From Adiantum capillus-veneris (Eukaryota > Streptophyta > Polypodiopsida > Polypodiales > Pteridaceae): a stretch of 62,000 nt of DNA. Where the stretch lies: NCBI GenBank assembly GCA_014529385.2, contig CM043943.1, forward strand, positions 97,860,855-97,922,854, given 5' to 3'. Made by a program: the position numbers and the translations under genes. Position 1 is the first letter of the stretch; each line of letters opens with the position of its first letter. Positions 1 to 11,541 of this stretch are shown in pieces. The notes beneath the pieces were generated by a model. It was not told the DNA's origin. It worked only from the letters and a program-made list of their open reading frames with translations, and searched no databases.

Positions 1-738
1 TTGGCTTGAAGAGCTAGAGTTTGGCATTGATCTACTACTTCAGGGGCAATGCTACATAAAAGAGCTATAGCAGAGATAGAAAAAGGGGCACAATGGTTAA
101 TTAGCTCAAAATCCCATAGTTTATTGTCTAGACGAATGGCATCAAGCTCTACCTGTCTGGGAGGAAGAAGAGGGATAGCTTCCAAGAAGATTTTAGAGAT
201 GGATTTTTTGCCTTTATCAGCATTTGAGATAGCTAGAGATGCTATGGCTTCTCTTTCCTCAGGGTCAAGGAGATCAAGATCGAGTAATGGGTTAACGACT
301 TCTCGCTATGTTTGATTTCTAGGGGGGCTGCTGGGACATTGTTAATGAGGTATAGTCTATTAACAATAGTGGGGAGGGAATTAAAATAGAACTCCAAGTC
401 TGTACGATCGTGGAAATCAATGAAGCATAGAGAAAGAAGAAAATTATCTAGAGAGGAAAGAAGCTTAGGAAGATCTTTTCTTGCTCTACTACTAGAAGGG
501 AGATCCAATCATTGACTGAGGCTATACTAAGAGCAGACAAGGAGTGGTTGGAAATTGCCTCTTTCTCAAAATCCAGAAGCTTCTTATGAAAATTTGGGCC
601 TTAAGAGCATGATAGTATGCATTGAGTCCCCGCTGGTGTAATTGGAAGGTCTTTAATGTCGGCGTAGCCGAGTTTTGTCAGGGATGAAATCCATCCAGCC
701 TGATAAAACGGACATCAAGATAAGTATATGCTATTAGT
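1..738. other. Unassigned left edge, no gene supported
   Basis: Short open frames exist on both strands (49-315 plus, 242-508 minus), but they overlap each other, lack recognisable motifs and look like chance. A stretch near 78-105 (AGAAAAAGGGGCACAATGG) resembles the right arm of the fold-back unit at 739-923, so this region probably contains related repeat debris. Confidence 0.5.
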
Positions 739-923
739 ATGGTGCAATTCACTATATATTGTGCCCCTTTTTCTAATATAGACCAAAGACTGCCCCTTTT
801 TCAAAAAGTAAGCACACACAATATATAACCACTATATAGAAAAAGGGGCATAGTGGTTAATATATTGTGTGTGCTTACTTTTATTTCTCCAATTGTACAG
901 AACTATATAGTGAATTGCACCAT
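739..923. repeat. Fold-back (MITE-like) unit
   Basis: The ends are perfect 20-bp inverted copies: ATGGTGCAATTCACTATATA at 739 and its reverse complement ending at 923. A second nested inverted pair (GTAAGCACACACAATATAT, and ATATATTGTGTGTGCTTAC further right) and inverted GCCCCTTTTTCTA arms let nearly the whole 185 bp fold on itself. There is no coding capacity. I see no convincing target-site duplication, so the superfamily is open. Confidence 0.6.
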
Positions 924-1557
924 TGAACACAACCAGTAGACTTCAAGGCATGATACAATCAAACTTATACAATAAGAAAACATGATCATAAATTACTGAA
1001 TTATTTTTTCAAGTATGAAGTACAATTTTCCACTCAAGAGGAGTAGGTACGTCCTCTGGTAAGTGAAGGAGAGATCGGTACCTGCCACCATCCGAACATC
1101 AAAGTTTATTAGAATAGGCTATAATGAATGGGTAGACAGGTACCTAGTGACCTCTGCCACTTGTTATTGTTGTAACACCCCTAGAACAACCTCCTACTAT
1201 TATCCTGAATTTTGAATTTTGACAATGGTCGGTTCAAAAACCGCTTTTGCTTTCCTAGGCAAGTATTCCCTAGTCCTATAGGGTTCTACTGTAGGTGATT
1301 TAAGCTCCAATCTGGCCATTTATAGCTTATTATTAATTTCCTTCATGTTCTCTGGGTTATTATTCACCCTAATTTGTGCAATCAACCTTCCTTTTTTTGG
1401 TTCTTGTATCAGACAAGCATTCATTTCATGAGCATTGGCAATCATTGTACTCAATATTTAAAAAAAATTACCAAAGTTTTGTTTGTTTTTCTAAGAAATT
1501 TTCAAAAAAAACCGTAACTGTACCAAGGTTTCAACTATTCCAATTATCTTCCTGTAT

Positions 1558-2110
1558 ATAATAATATGTGATTCAAAAACTGATTTCAAGAAAAACCAGT
1601 CATTTTTCTTGACAAGCAACCAGTTGTCTTCCAAAAAAAACTCTAATATTCATGTCTTTCCAAAAACTATCTTTATCAAGACCTGCATATGATTGGTTAA
1701 GCATAATCCAGTTTCAACAACAAAAATAATTTTCTTATTCAAATTAAGTCTTCAAGGCTGCAACCACCAAGTTATTCCCACAATTACGTGAACTTTGAGT
1801 GTGTATTCAACCAACTTGGTTTCCAACACCCCTTTTTTTTAAGATTTTGTATTCTCGGACCAGCTCAACCAGCCCTAGTGTATATCCCACTCATTCCCTA
1901 TGATATATTTTTGGATCAGAGAGTAGATTTGCGAAAGGATTCCCTAAGTCCAGCGTAATATGTGATTCAAAAACCGCTCAAAAAACACAGTTATTATACC
2001 ATTTTTTCTCGACAAGCGACCACTTCCACATTTATTATCTTCCAGAACTACTTTATACAGACATGCATATGATCAGGTATGCATAACCGAGTGTTATCAA
2101 CAACCAGACT
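1558..2110. repeat. Diverged direct duplication, about 395 bp apart
   Basis: The stretch from about 1563 (ATGTGATTCAAAAACTG) to 1740 recurs from about 1960 (ATGTGATTCAAAAACCG) to 2110. The same islands appear in the same order: CTTGACAAGC / CTCGACAAGC, GCATATGATTGG / GCATATGATCAG, and the end in CAACAAC. Indels are frequent. A third, weaker piece (GGTTCAAAAACCG) lies near 1231. This is probably old repeat sequence; no gene is seen. Confidence 0.45.
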
Positions 2111-3030
2111 ACATTTATCTCCATGCATTTGTGTGCTTAGGTGGGTATTTAAAAATCTGAAAAGCGGTCTAAGTACTCAGAAGGGAAGAACCCTTAAAGG
2201 GTCATAATGGGTGCAGTGATGTCTCTGCTCTACTGTACCGGACCACATCATAGGCGGCTACTTGTTTTTGGTTTCCTAGGAGGAGCATGCTCTACTCAGT
2301 GCTCTCTGAGCACTACATGCCATAAGTGATGGTGGTCTTCCTTCTTCTATTTAACGAGGTGAGGGTGCATTTTGCCCCTCACTTCGCCTTGTGTGTGTTC
2401 TACTTGCATAAAGAGATAGGACTGTGTGTTTGTTTATTCTCTGCTGCACCAAAAATGGAGCTTGCAATTCAACTGACACAGGTTGTCCACTAAGCTTGTT
2501 ATTAAGGTTTTCTGTTCTTTTTTGTTTGTCTTAAGATAATGAATACAACCGGCTATGGCAATCACAGTCGCTCAAAGCCTCATAAGGCCCAATGTATGGG
2601 TTGGTTATACCTAACAGTACATTGGATGGTTTAATACACATGTGGCAATCAAATGATCCCGCTATTGGGTTTCGGTTATTTGTAACCCTGGGTAATACAG
2701 TTCATTGGTTTAAGGTACTCCTTAAATAATTGGGATGTGGCTTAAGGATTGTTCACCGCTTGACTTAACAAAACTCTGATTTTCGGCTACTCTGTGTTAA
2801 TTGTTCTTTTGGTTTAAAAATATTGGGGTATGTTGTAAATAATTATTGCCGCTTGGCTTGGCAATGTAGGGCTCTGTTGTTGATGGCATGACGTACTGAT
2901 GGTGCATAAAAATATGTGGGATGGGGGGTATAGTCTGCGTATTTACTGGTTGTTTGACTTGTTACTCAGGGATAGAGGTTACAGGTTGCGAAAAATTACT
3001 AGTAAAATTGAGTAGTGGGTTTTGGCCCGG
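2111..3030. other. Unassigned DNA, left flank of element B
   Basis: No gene is seen. The last ~110 bp (2920-3030) resemble 19060-19160 on the other side of element B: both carry GTTTACTGG/GTTTACTAG, GACTTGTTACT, a GTTATAGATCACG-like core and TTTGGCCCG. Element B therefore inserted into an older repeat whose internal units survive on both sides. Confidence 0.4.
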
Positions 3031-3617
3031 TGGAGAGGGGGAAAGGGGGACACACCCAGCACATAACACAATGCCTCACTATAGCCCAGGGTATACACAG
3101 CGCCCCAATCCACTAGATTTTACCTTCAAAACTCAACACTACCCGCAAACAAACCACCGCTTTCACACAACCATATGCACATACGCCTTGCAATGCACTA
3201 GACAGACTCAATCACTCCGCTTCGCTCAATTCACAGCCTTCCACACTCATACAACCTCTCTCTATCTCTCTTTGCACGACAAACCTTGGGGGGCGCACAC
3301 GCCTACACACACCTGGAAACATACGCACACAAGCAGAGAAGAGAAGGGGGAAGGGGGAAGGGGGAATGACACCCAAAAATAGTAGGGAATAGTCTTATAG
3401 CATAGGCAATATCATGTACAAACAACACACCGCCGGCATGAACCTCGGCAACCAAAAACAATGGCTCAAAGGCCTTGGCAAAACACCTCAAGCAAAAAAG
3501 CTCACATTGGCCAAAGACCCTGGTCCAAAAGACCCTAAAAAATGAACAAAAACCTCCTTTTATAGGGGTGTGCTTAGAAATCCCAAAAAAGAAAAATGTG
3601 GTGTGCTTCCATGTCGT

Positions 3618-5584
3618 TGTCGAGAAATTTGCGATCTTGCCAGGAAAGCACCAGGCTTATGACTATATGAAGGAGTTAAACCATAGATGCCATGAAGACT
3701 AGGGTTTAGAAAGAAGAGCAATCAAAGAAGATTCACTCTTTCTCTCTTGCACTCACACACACAAAGAAAGAACACAAAAGAGAATGTCAAAACAATACGA
3801 AAATGAAAACATCAAGGCTATGGTCATATCGTATCATGGGTAATATGAAAGGGTTAATAGATGAGTTAATGACATTCAATCTTGGCTGATCAAATAGGCT
3901 ACGAATTGTTCTTTGGAATTGTAGTTTTGTGCTTACCATAATATATATATTTTGTCTAGTGATTCGGATTAATTGTGTGTACAAATCCTCTTGGTTCATA
4001 GCAAGATAACTACGCTTACGTCAAAAGAAAAGTTATAGTCTATGAGAGATAGTATGATGGGATCCGGTGATAGAAGTATTTCATTAAGCCTTTCTGGGCC
4101 AAAGAGAAACACTATACGTTGTTGAAAGTGTATTTTTCGGCTAATCCATACATTAATTCTAATAGATCGTACAGAGTCAAAGCAATAGAAATGATCATCA
4201 TGTGGGTTATTCATCTAGGATAGTATGTGAGAAATGTAGATATGAGAGAAGTGAAGAGATGAGAAGTTTCCCTCCCAAGCCCTATTCTTGCCCGTAAGCA
4301 ATAAGGATACTGCGGGGAGAGATGTACCTGTAGCAAAGAGAACCTAGAGAGGATGAATTACTAAGAATGAGAGAGATAGATTTGGTTAAAGAGATGAGAT
4401 TAGATCATATATATATGTTGGATTAGAGATGAAAATGAAAACAACAAGAAATCAAGAAAACATCAATGTAGAACACATCTTACTTGAAACCCTTCGGCAC
4501 CATTATTGATGGGAGAGAGAAGAAGAGGGGAGATTCAAACGTTGATTGATACGCCAAGTACAACACCTTCTTTGATTAGAGTTGATCTTCCAAGGATAGC
4601 GTACAAGAATGGCTAGTCTTCCTCTAGGAGAAAGTGTAGGCTTGGGCTTATGTTAATGGGGTTAAGTACAATTAGGCATTACTACTCACTCCCTCAAGAA
4701 TTCCTCTCATCAATGGCTTGAATGCTTCTGTTTTCTTTTCAAGGAAGAAGAGGTCCCCTTTTATAGGTGAAAGGAACCCCCAAGGGTTTACACAAGAAGA
4801 GAGGAGCCAGTGTGAATAGGAATTGGAAAAGTTGGAGATGAGCTGTCTCTACATGATGTGGCAGACTGGGGTCCAGTATTTTGATCATATCTCCTCAACC
4901 TTGGCTCCAAATAAAAAAGTAAAACTATGGACAGAAACTTCAGCTCATTAGCTACGATTTTCATTTTAAAATCTTTTTCCAATTCGGATTGGAACCTTGT
5001 GTAAAAAATTCATCAAAATAGGGTCCATTTCTGGCAGCAAAAGTCTTCCCGTGGTCCCCTTAGCCTAGACTTTCATTTAATTCCAAAGGACACCTCATGC
5101 CATATGAAAGCATGACATTGCTCCTTGACAAAGTTTTGTAATCATGCTTGCAATAATGCATTAAAATAAGTGTATCTTTGAAATCATGCCACCTAGTGTC
5201 CCACTAGGATTTGATTCCCTCCTAGTAGCTATTTAAAAATAAATATAAGAAAAGTATAAAAAATACATAGAATATATATATATTGGAGTTTACCCTAGAT
5301 ATAGGATCTAGCTAGGGTGTGAGATGATAATGAGATAGTAGAAATAAAGAATTAATGCTTTTTGCCCCAAGTTAAAGAGGCAGAGCTATTGAGCTTTTCC
5401 CATAGTATTTTCTGATGGTAAAGGATAAGTTACCCTTGAGAAAAATAATAGGATGAGATAGAAGGCTTATTATTATACTTAAATATGCATATGTACATTA
5501 TAGTAAAGATAATAATATATCTAAAAAGTTACAAGATAGATCTTGTAGCATGCGTTCCCACTATGTACGTGTCATAGCACGACA
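3618..5584 (-). repeat. 3' LTR of element A
   Basis: 1967 bp, bounded by TGTCGAGAAATT and CACGACA. It matches 11542-13257 closely except for about 295 bp (about 4910-5199) present here and missing from the other LTR, and about 35 bp near 3660 missing here. Both LTRs contain an ATATATATAT tract and a 10-bp AT-rich core repeated near 5270/12940. Confidence 0.9.
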
Positions 5585-5596
5585 TCCACCCCCTCT
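5585..5596 (-). other. Polypurine tract of element A
   Basis: On the minus strand AGAGGGGGTGGA abuts the 3' LTR (TGTCGTGC...). Position and composition are those expected of the plus-strand DNA primer of an LTR retrotransposon. Confidence 0.8.
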
Positions 5597-5642
5597 AAAC
5601 CTGCACATCCTCCGGTATGTGCCACATTATTTCTTTGTAAGA

Positions 5643-8600
5643 TCAGCCCTCTTGTACATCTTCCTTGCTTTCTTCTTCACTGGATGATTCCAAATCTTCA
5701 TCTTCACTTTGATCTTTACCTGTGGTTTGCTCTTCTTCCTCATCAACATCTTCTGGATCATTGTCTCCTCTTCTCTTAAACATTTTGATCCTTTTTCTTG
5801 CAATGGGAATCTTTACTTTTGTACCATCTAGTTCAAACAAGCTGTAAGTAGCATTTTCATGCACATGCTCTACAACATACGGTCCAAACCATCTTTTTGA
5901 AAACTTACGCATGACTGTGTGCTGGTTATCAAGGCTACTATCATACACCAAAACCCAGTCACCTTTGTCAATTGCTTTGCTCCTGAGTCGATGTCGGTTA
6001 TCAAAGTATTCCTTGTTTTTCAACCTTGCATTTTTCAGTCGTTCTTTTGCAGCTTCAATGTCTCCAGGTCTTCTCTCTAGCTGCCTTATACGTAGTGCAA
6101 GGAGATCTTCCCTGCTAAGCCCCTCTTGCCAAGGTAGTACATTCCATGTGGGAATTGTATCTTCAATCGGCATCACTGGCTTTTGACCATACATTATCTC
6201 CGCAGGCATGTAGCCAGTTACTGAGCTATGTGTTGTATGATCAGCCCATAAAGCATATAGTAACAGTTTTGGCCACTCACCAACTCTTCCTTCGCAAGCC
6301 TTGGCCAAAGCTTTGATGATAGGAGGATGCCCTCTTTCACTCTTTCCATTGCCTTCAGGGTTGTAAGCTGTAGTAAGAGAAATCTTGATTCCTAATCTAG
6401 AAAAGAACTCCCTTGCTTCTTTGGCATCCAATTCACCTCTATCTACAGTGATTTTTCCCACACAACCATAACGGCGAATCACCTCATCAAGAAGGAATTT
6501 GCACACAGCTTCTGTGGTTTTAGCTCTTAATGCTCTTCCTTCAACCTGGTTAGTTAGGTCCTCTCGTGCAAGAACCAAGTATCTCATCTGCCAGAGTCCT
6601 AGAGGCATTGTGACTAGATCCACAACCCATTTATAGTGCATGGCTACTGGATATGTAGGGTGCAATCCATCACGATGTCGAACATTTGAATACACTTGAC
6701 AAGTTACACCTGTCTCTACAAACTGAGATACATGTTTATACATACCCTTCCACCAGTATTTTTCTTTCAACTTGGAGAAGGTTGCCCATACACCCCTGTG
6801 TCCAGCCCATAGACTCTCATGAAACTCTTGCATGAGCTTTACTTGAGTCTCTTTTTTACATATAACCCTTTGTGGTGTAGCACCCTTTTGTTTAGGATGC
6901 TTCCACAAGTAACCATCCCTCAAAAAGTACCCATATGCTTTCCTGCGTATCCTCTTGAATTCTTGTTCAGACCAATCATCGTGTTTTGTTAGAGTACTCA
7001 AGTAGCTTCCAATAAGAAGCCAATCACCTTCATAAAGCTCTTTCAAGAATGATTCAAGTAGATTAGTCATGCAGACATTGTTACCTTTGACATGAGAGAT
7101 AGAATAGAACTTTGTGCCTACATCATCTCCCTCGTCAATCATTTGTGACTCATCTTCATACCTTGCCCTTGATAGCATATCTTCCACTGTATTGTCTTTA
7201 CCTGCAATGTGCTTAAATTCGGGATTTAAGGACTTAATGTAGGCAATCCACCGCAACATAGCAATGTCTGGAGTTGAGCAGCTTGTAATCATCCCAAGAA
7301 GTGGTAGACAATCTGTTTCTACAACCACACATGCACCAATTAGGTACTCTTTCCCACTTTTCAAGGCTGTAACCATACCCCATAACTCTCTCTTTATCTG
7401 TGGATAGTTTCTTTGGCGAGCACTTAGCACCTTTGCTCCAAATCTTACCACATACCTGTGTCCTTCTTTTTCATCTTGCCCTATTGCCCATACAATCCCT
7501 GTAGGACTGGTGTCTACTGTCACAATTACTCGCCTTTGACACTCATAGTCTACCTTTCTCAAAGTTGTTGCTGACTGGAGCAACTCCTTTAGCTTTTTCA
7601 TGGATTTTACATGTGCTTCTGTCCATTTAAACTTCTGATTCTTTCTAAGCAGCTGATAAAGAGGATCAGCTACATGTGCATAATGTGGAATCCAAATAAC
7701 ATAGAAGACACATGCTCCCAGAAACCTTCTAACCTCAGTGATGCTAGTGCATGTTTATTTCATTCTTTGGATGGCATCTACCTTTGTTAGACAAGGTTTC
7801 CTACCATATGGCCCGCACATGTGCCCCACAATAAGCACTTCATTAACACCAAACATAGACTTTTTCCCTGACAATGTAAGATTCACTTCTTCCAACCTAG
7901 ACAAAATTTTATCACAATCATTTATGTGATTTACCACAAACCTGCGACATTCCTTGAGATCCAAAGCTTCATCTTTGTCACTTTCTTCACATCCTTTGAT
8001 AGGCAAATCATCAATGAAAGGCATTGTGATTTGAGGAATAAATTCACGTAAGACCTTATTCATCCCATTCATCATATGTGCAACCGAGTTGGTTTCTCCT
8101 TGTGGCAAGGTACACATCCTTACCAAATCCAAAGGTGTCCTCATGGTTTTCAAGTCTCTGCTTTCGATTGCAAGCTGAAATTGATCATACCCTGAGTAGA
8201 GATCCCCCATTGAGTAGATTGCCCTCCCTGCAAATGCCTCTGCAAACTCATCCACAATTGGACTTGTACCTACATTTCTAATTGTCACCCTGTTCACTGG
8301 TTGCATATCTTGGATGAAGCGTAGAGAACCATTCTTCTTCGGAACTGTGAACCACCTGTTTGAGTATGGAGCACAAGAAGGCTCCAAGATTCCAATTTTG
8401 ATTTTCTCATTCAGTAGCTCTACTAACTTTGGCAAATGAGCCTTTGGAACCGGAATAGGCCGCAGATTCCAAGGCACATGAGGTATTGTGAAAATTACCA
8501 TAGGAGCTACAATAGAAGGATCAACACATCCTATCTCATGTGGCTCAAATGCAAAAGCCTTACCATGCTTTGAAAGCATTTCTTTGAAGCACTTTGTCTC

Positions 8601-9193
8601 CTCCTGTGTTAGAAACTCCTTGCGACCAATCTGCAAGTCTTGGAAAGACTCCTTTGTGAAGGTATGCCCAATCTTTTTAGGATTCCTCAAACTTGGTTGT
8701 AAAGAAGCCTGCTCAATCTTTTCCCTGTTGTTGGGTGGTAAGGGTGAAGCTACTGGTTTCACCTTCTTTGCTACACTCTTGTATTTAGTTTCAACATGGA
8801 CTTCTGGGCCAACTGTTTGGCTTTCTTTAAAGGCTTCTATTACTTCATACATTTCCATAGAGCAAACTTCCACAACTTCATTTTCAAGATGCAAATTAGA
8901 CCCCATTATAGCATCAAGCTCACCCATAGTATCTACAAAAGAAACTTGTTCACACAAACCCAAAACATTTTCAGTAGGCTCTAGCAACCCACTCTTTTTC
9001 ATGCCTATTTGTACATTATGCACATATTGCCTCTCACATATCTTCAAATCTTCAAGTTTTGTAAAACATACTGATCCATTCTTTGTTACCAAGGAGCTCG
9101 TTGAAAATGCTTCACCTATTTTTGGATCAGGCGAGACCCTTTTTCTTTTTGTACCACTGCAATCCCACTTTACAATGGTACTTGGATAAAACC
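5643..9193 (-). pseudogene. pol: Element A pol: reverse transcriptase, RNase H, integrase
   Basis: One reading frame, read downward from the -1 overlap with gag-PR at about 9190, is broken by a single in-frame TAA (7755-7757). The RT part (9092-7758) has MGDLYSGYDQFQLA, TLPQGETNS and the catalytic box as FIDD instead of the usual Y-x-DD. The RT-RNase H link (EVRRFLGAC) follows the stop in the same frame. RNase H shows its acidic residues in VDTSPTG, KRELWG, ETDCLP and KDNTVEDMLSR. The integrase has an HHCC-like region with H..H but CQVY where CxxC is expected, the D-D-E residues in WVVDLVT, TVDRGE and NPEGNGKSE, a GPY/F module (KRWFGPYVV) and a ~45-residue Asp/Glu-rich tail. All catalytic acids survive, so decay is recent relative to the other elements. 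Confidence 0.9.
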
Positions 9194-11488
9194 CATCATT
9201 TCTCTATGATCATGAAACTCTTTGCTCACCTTTGGTAGAGGATGTTCTCTGAGGTTGTCACGATTTCTTTCATGGTTCACACAAACTGTGAGAAATTGGA
9301 CAGCTCGTTTACCATATTTGCTTCGTATCCTAGCATATGCTGAACCATCATCCATTACCTTTGTTTCCATTCGAACTCCCACAATGTAGGGTTGTCCAAG
9401 GATGAGATGATATGAAGATGTATCCTGTACAAAGAAGTTTTGGTCAATCTTTACATCACCTATTGTTACCTTCACACCTAGACATGCTGCATACAATTCA
9501 CCGGATGAATTGTTTGCCACTTTTACCATCCAGCCATGATCTGTGTCCATCGGCCATTTGCACTTGTTGTAGAGACTCTTTGACATTATGTTTATTTATG
9601 AACCATGGTCAATCAAGGCAACAAATGGGTCTTCAAGATCACCTACCTTGACCAAAGTTTCTGTAGTAGCCCTTGCCCAATGACTTCGTGAATAGTAACT
9701 CCTAGGAATATCTTCAACTTCTTCATCATCATTTGAGGAATGCACTTGCTTCACTCTCCCACTAGATTGGTAGCATCCTACCACAGCTCCATCATTCTCC
9801 TTATTTTGCAGTTGCATCCCTTGTGTCTTTGAGGTTTCCCCTTCAACCTGTGGACGAGAAACTTCAGCAAGGGTTTGCCTCTTCCTCTTGATGATGTCAA
9901 TGATCTCCTCATGGAATTCACGCTTTGCAATGTCAAGAACTTCTCCCAGAGTAAACTCAATCTTGCTATTCAAGATCCTTTCTTCCAAGACTTTCTTTAA
10001 ATCTGTAGCAACCTCAATATCAGATTGTAGTTTATAAGTTGGGCCTTTTTTCTTACCTTTTGTTGGCTCTTTCTTCTTTCCTGTTGTAGACTCCTCCATG
10101 AGTACTTCAGGTGGAGATGCTCCTTGTGTTGAGGGTGTTTGAGAAGGCATTGAGTCGCTTCTTCCCCCACTTCTAGAAGCTCTTTTTGATGGTCCTTCAT
10201 CAGCATTCTCACGTCTACACTTCTCTTCTACAATTGCCTCATTTTGTTGGCATTTTGTAATGTAGGCATGCTCTGACAATGAGTCCACTAGATCATTCCA
10301 TCCTGTTTCTAGACGTACGCAATCACCTGCTTCATGTAGAATATCTTTTGTAAGCTTTCCCTTTTTAGCTAATTGCATGACGTTTGGCCAAATTTGACCA
10401 TGATGGTCACTCACCTCTTCATCACAAAAATGTTCAATTTTTACTCCATAAGTAGCTGCCTCAACTGAAGAGGTGGCATGCTTGGTTGCCATATCTTCAA
10501 CTAAGGTTTGCATTCCCCCCTTCCCAAAAATAGTTCTCAAGGGTAGACCTGTCTCTCTTAAGTGAATTTTACCATCCTTAAAAAAGACAACATCTTTTGA
10601 CAAAGCATCACCAAAATCATCACAATCCCTTCTTACATGGTCTGTACTATCACACCAAATACATCTATTAACAAACCCTTCTTTGGGTTGTTGTCTTTGC
10701 CTAGGAAGTGGCCCTGATGGTTGGCCTTTTTCTTCAAGCTTTGCAAACTTCACCTTCAAGTCACGCATTCCCTTCACAAGCTCATCTAGCATGGACTCAT
10801 CAAACTTAGGAGCGATAAAAGTAGGCTTTACCATTTTGTCAGAAGTTGAGGTGGAAGGACTTGTAGTGTTTACTACCATCTTGTCCCTTCTTCTTTGTCG
10901 TTTGGCAAGCAGTGAGACAGCACCTTCAACCTCATTCCAGTCGGTCTTTAGTCCTTGCTCAGCATCTTTATCTTCAAGAAGCTCCAAATTTTCTTGAAAC
11001 TCTTTACGTGCAGCTTGTAAGAAAAGATATGTCTTCTCTGCATCTAGTGTGGCCCTTTCTGTCTTGGTGAGTTGTGCATAGCGCCGCTCAAATTCCCTAA
11101 GTAGCTCTGTTATTGATAGTCCTTGCTTTGGCTTGACTACCCATTCTAAGAATGTCCTTTTGGTCACTCTCTCAAAGTCCTCCATGAAATATTCCTCCTT
11201 TGAAGCTACTTTGAGTACTTTCCAATTTCTCCCATGCCCATCTTTAATTACCCTAACATGCTCTCTAATTTTTGGAGCAACAACTAGAACAAAGCTTTGA
11301 ATCATCTCACCTTCTGACACGCGATGCAGCTCCATCTCCTTCACATACTCGCGTAAGTACTTGGTTACATCTTTGCCATTGAACTGATCCATTCTATTGA
11401 CGACTGCTTGTATGACCTTCATTGCTTGAAACATTTGCATTGTTGCTGGGTCAAAATGCATACCCTGTTGCTCAACATGATCACCCAT
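9170..11488 (-). pseudogene. gag: Element A gag and protease
   Basis: The first ATG after the PBS is at 11488 (MGDHVEQQG); the frame is open upstream to the LTR, but no earlier ATG in gag context was chosen. Gag is about 630 residues, with one CCHC zinc knuckle (CIWCDSTDHVRRDC, C-x2-C-x4-H-x4-C), basic and Ser/Thr-rich spacers and a C-terminal run into the retropepsin (LVKVGDLEDPFVALIDHGS). A single in-frame TAA at about 9596-9598 sits directly after the active-site D-H-G-S. The same frame then continues as the rest of the protease (flap region, then LILGQPYIVG). The active-site triplet DHG differs from the usual DS/TG. The frame ends at 9170 and meets pol in -1. Confidence 0.88.
9188..9194 (-). 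promoter_or_regulatory. Candidate -1 ribosomal frameshift heptamer (gag-PR to pol)
   Basis: In the gag-PR frame the codons ATG GGT TTT contain G GGT TTT, the X XXY YYZ arrangement. The gag-PR frame stops at TAA 9170-9172. The -1 frame has a TAG about 15 nt upstream of the heptamer, then stays open through the gag-PR stop into RT. The overlap is only about 40 nt and the heptamer lies inside it. A downstream stimulatory fold was not evaluated. Confidence 0.45.
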
Positions 11489-11517
11489 GGTTATCCACAA
11501 AATCTCACCCTGGCAGT

Positions 11518-11535
11518 TTCTCGTCTTTTTCACCA
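11518..11535 (-). other. Primer binding site of element A
   Basis: Six bases inside the 5' LTR end the minus strand reads TGGTGAAAAAGACGAGAA. TGG is the complement of a tRNA 3' CCA. It is not the common initiator-Met site (TGGTATCAGAGC); the priming tRNA was not identified. Confidence 0.5.
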
Positions 11536-11541
11536 AAAATA

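Noticed and set aside
2921-3382. 153-codon plus-strand frame, also present at 16834-17265
   Set aside because: It crosses the boundary of element B and lies in LTR sequence rich in CA and CT. The copies are LTR duplicates, and no motif is present.
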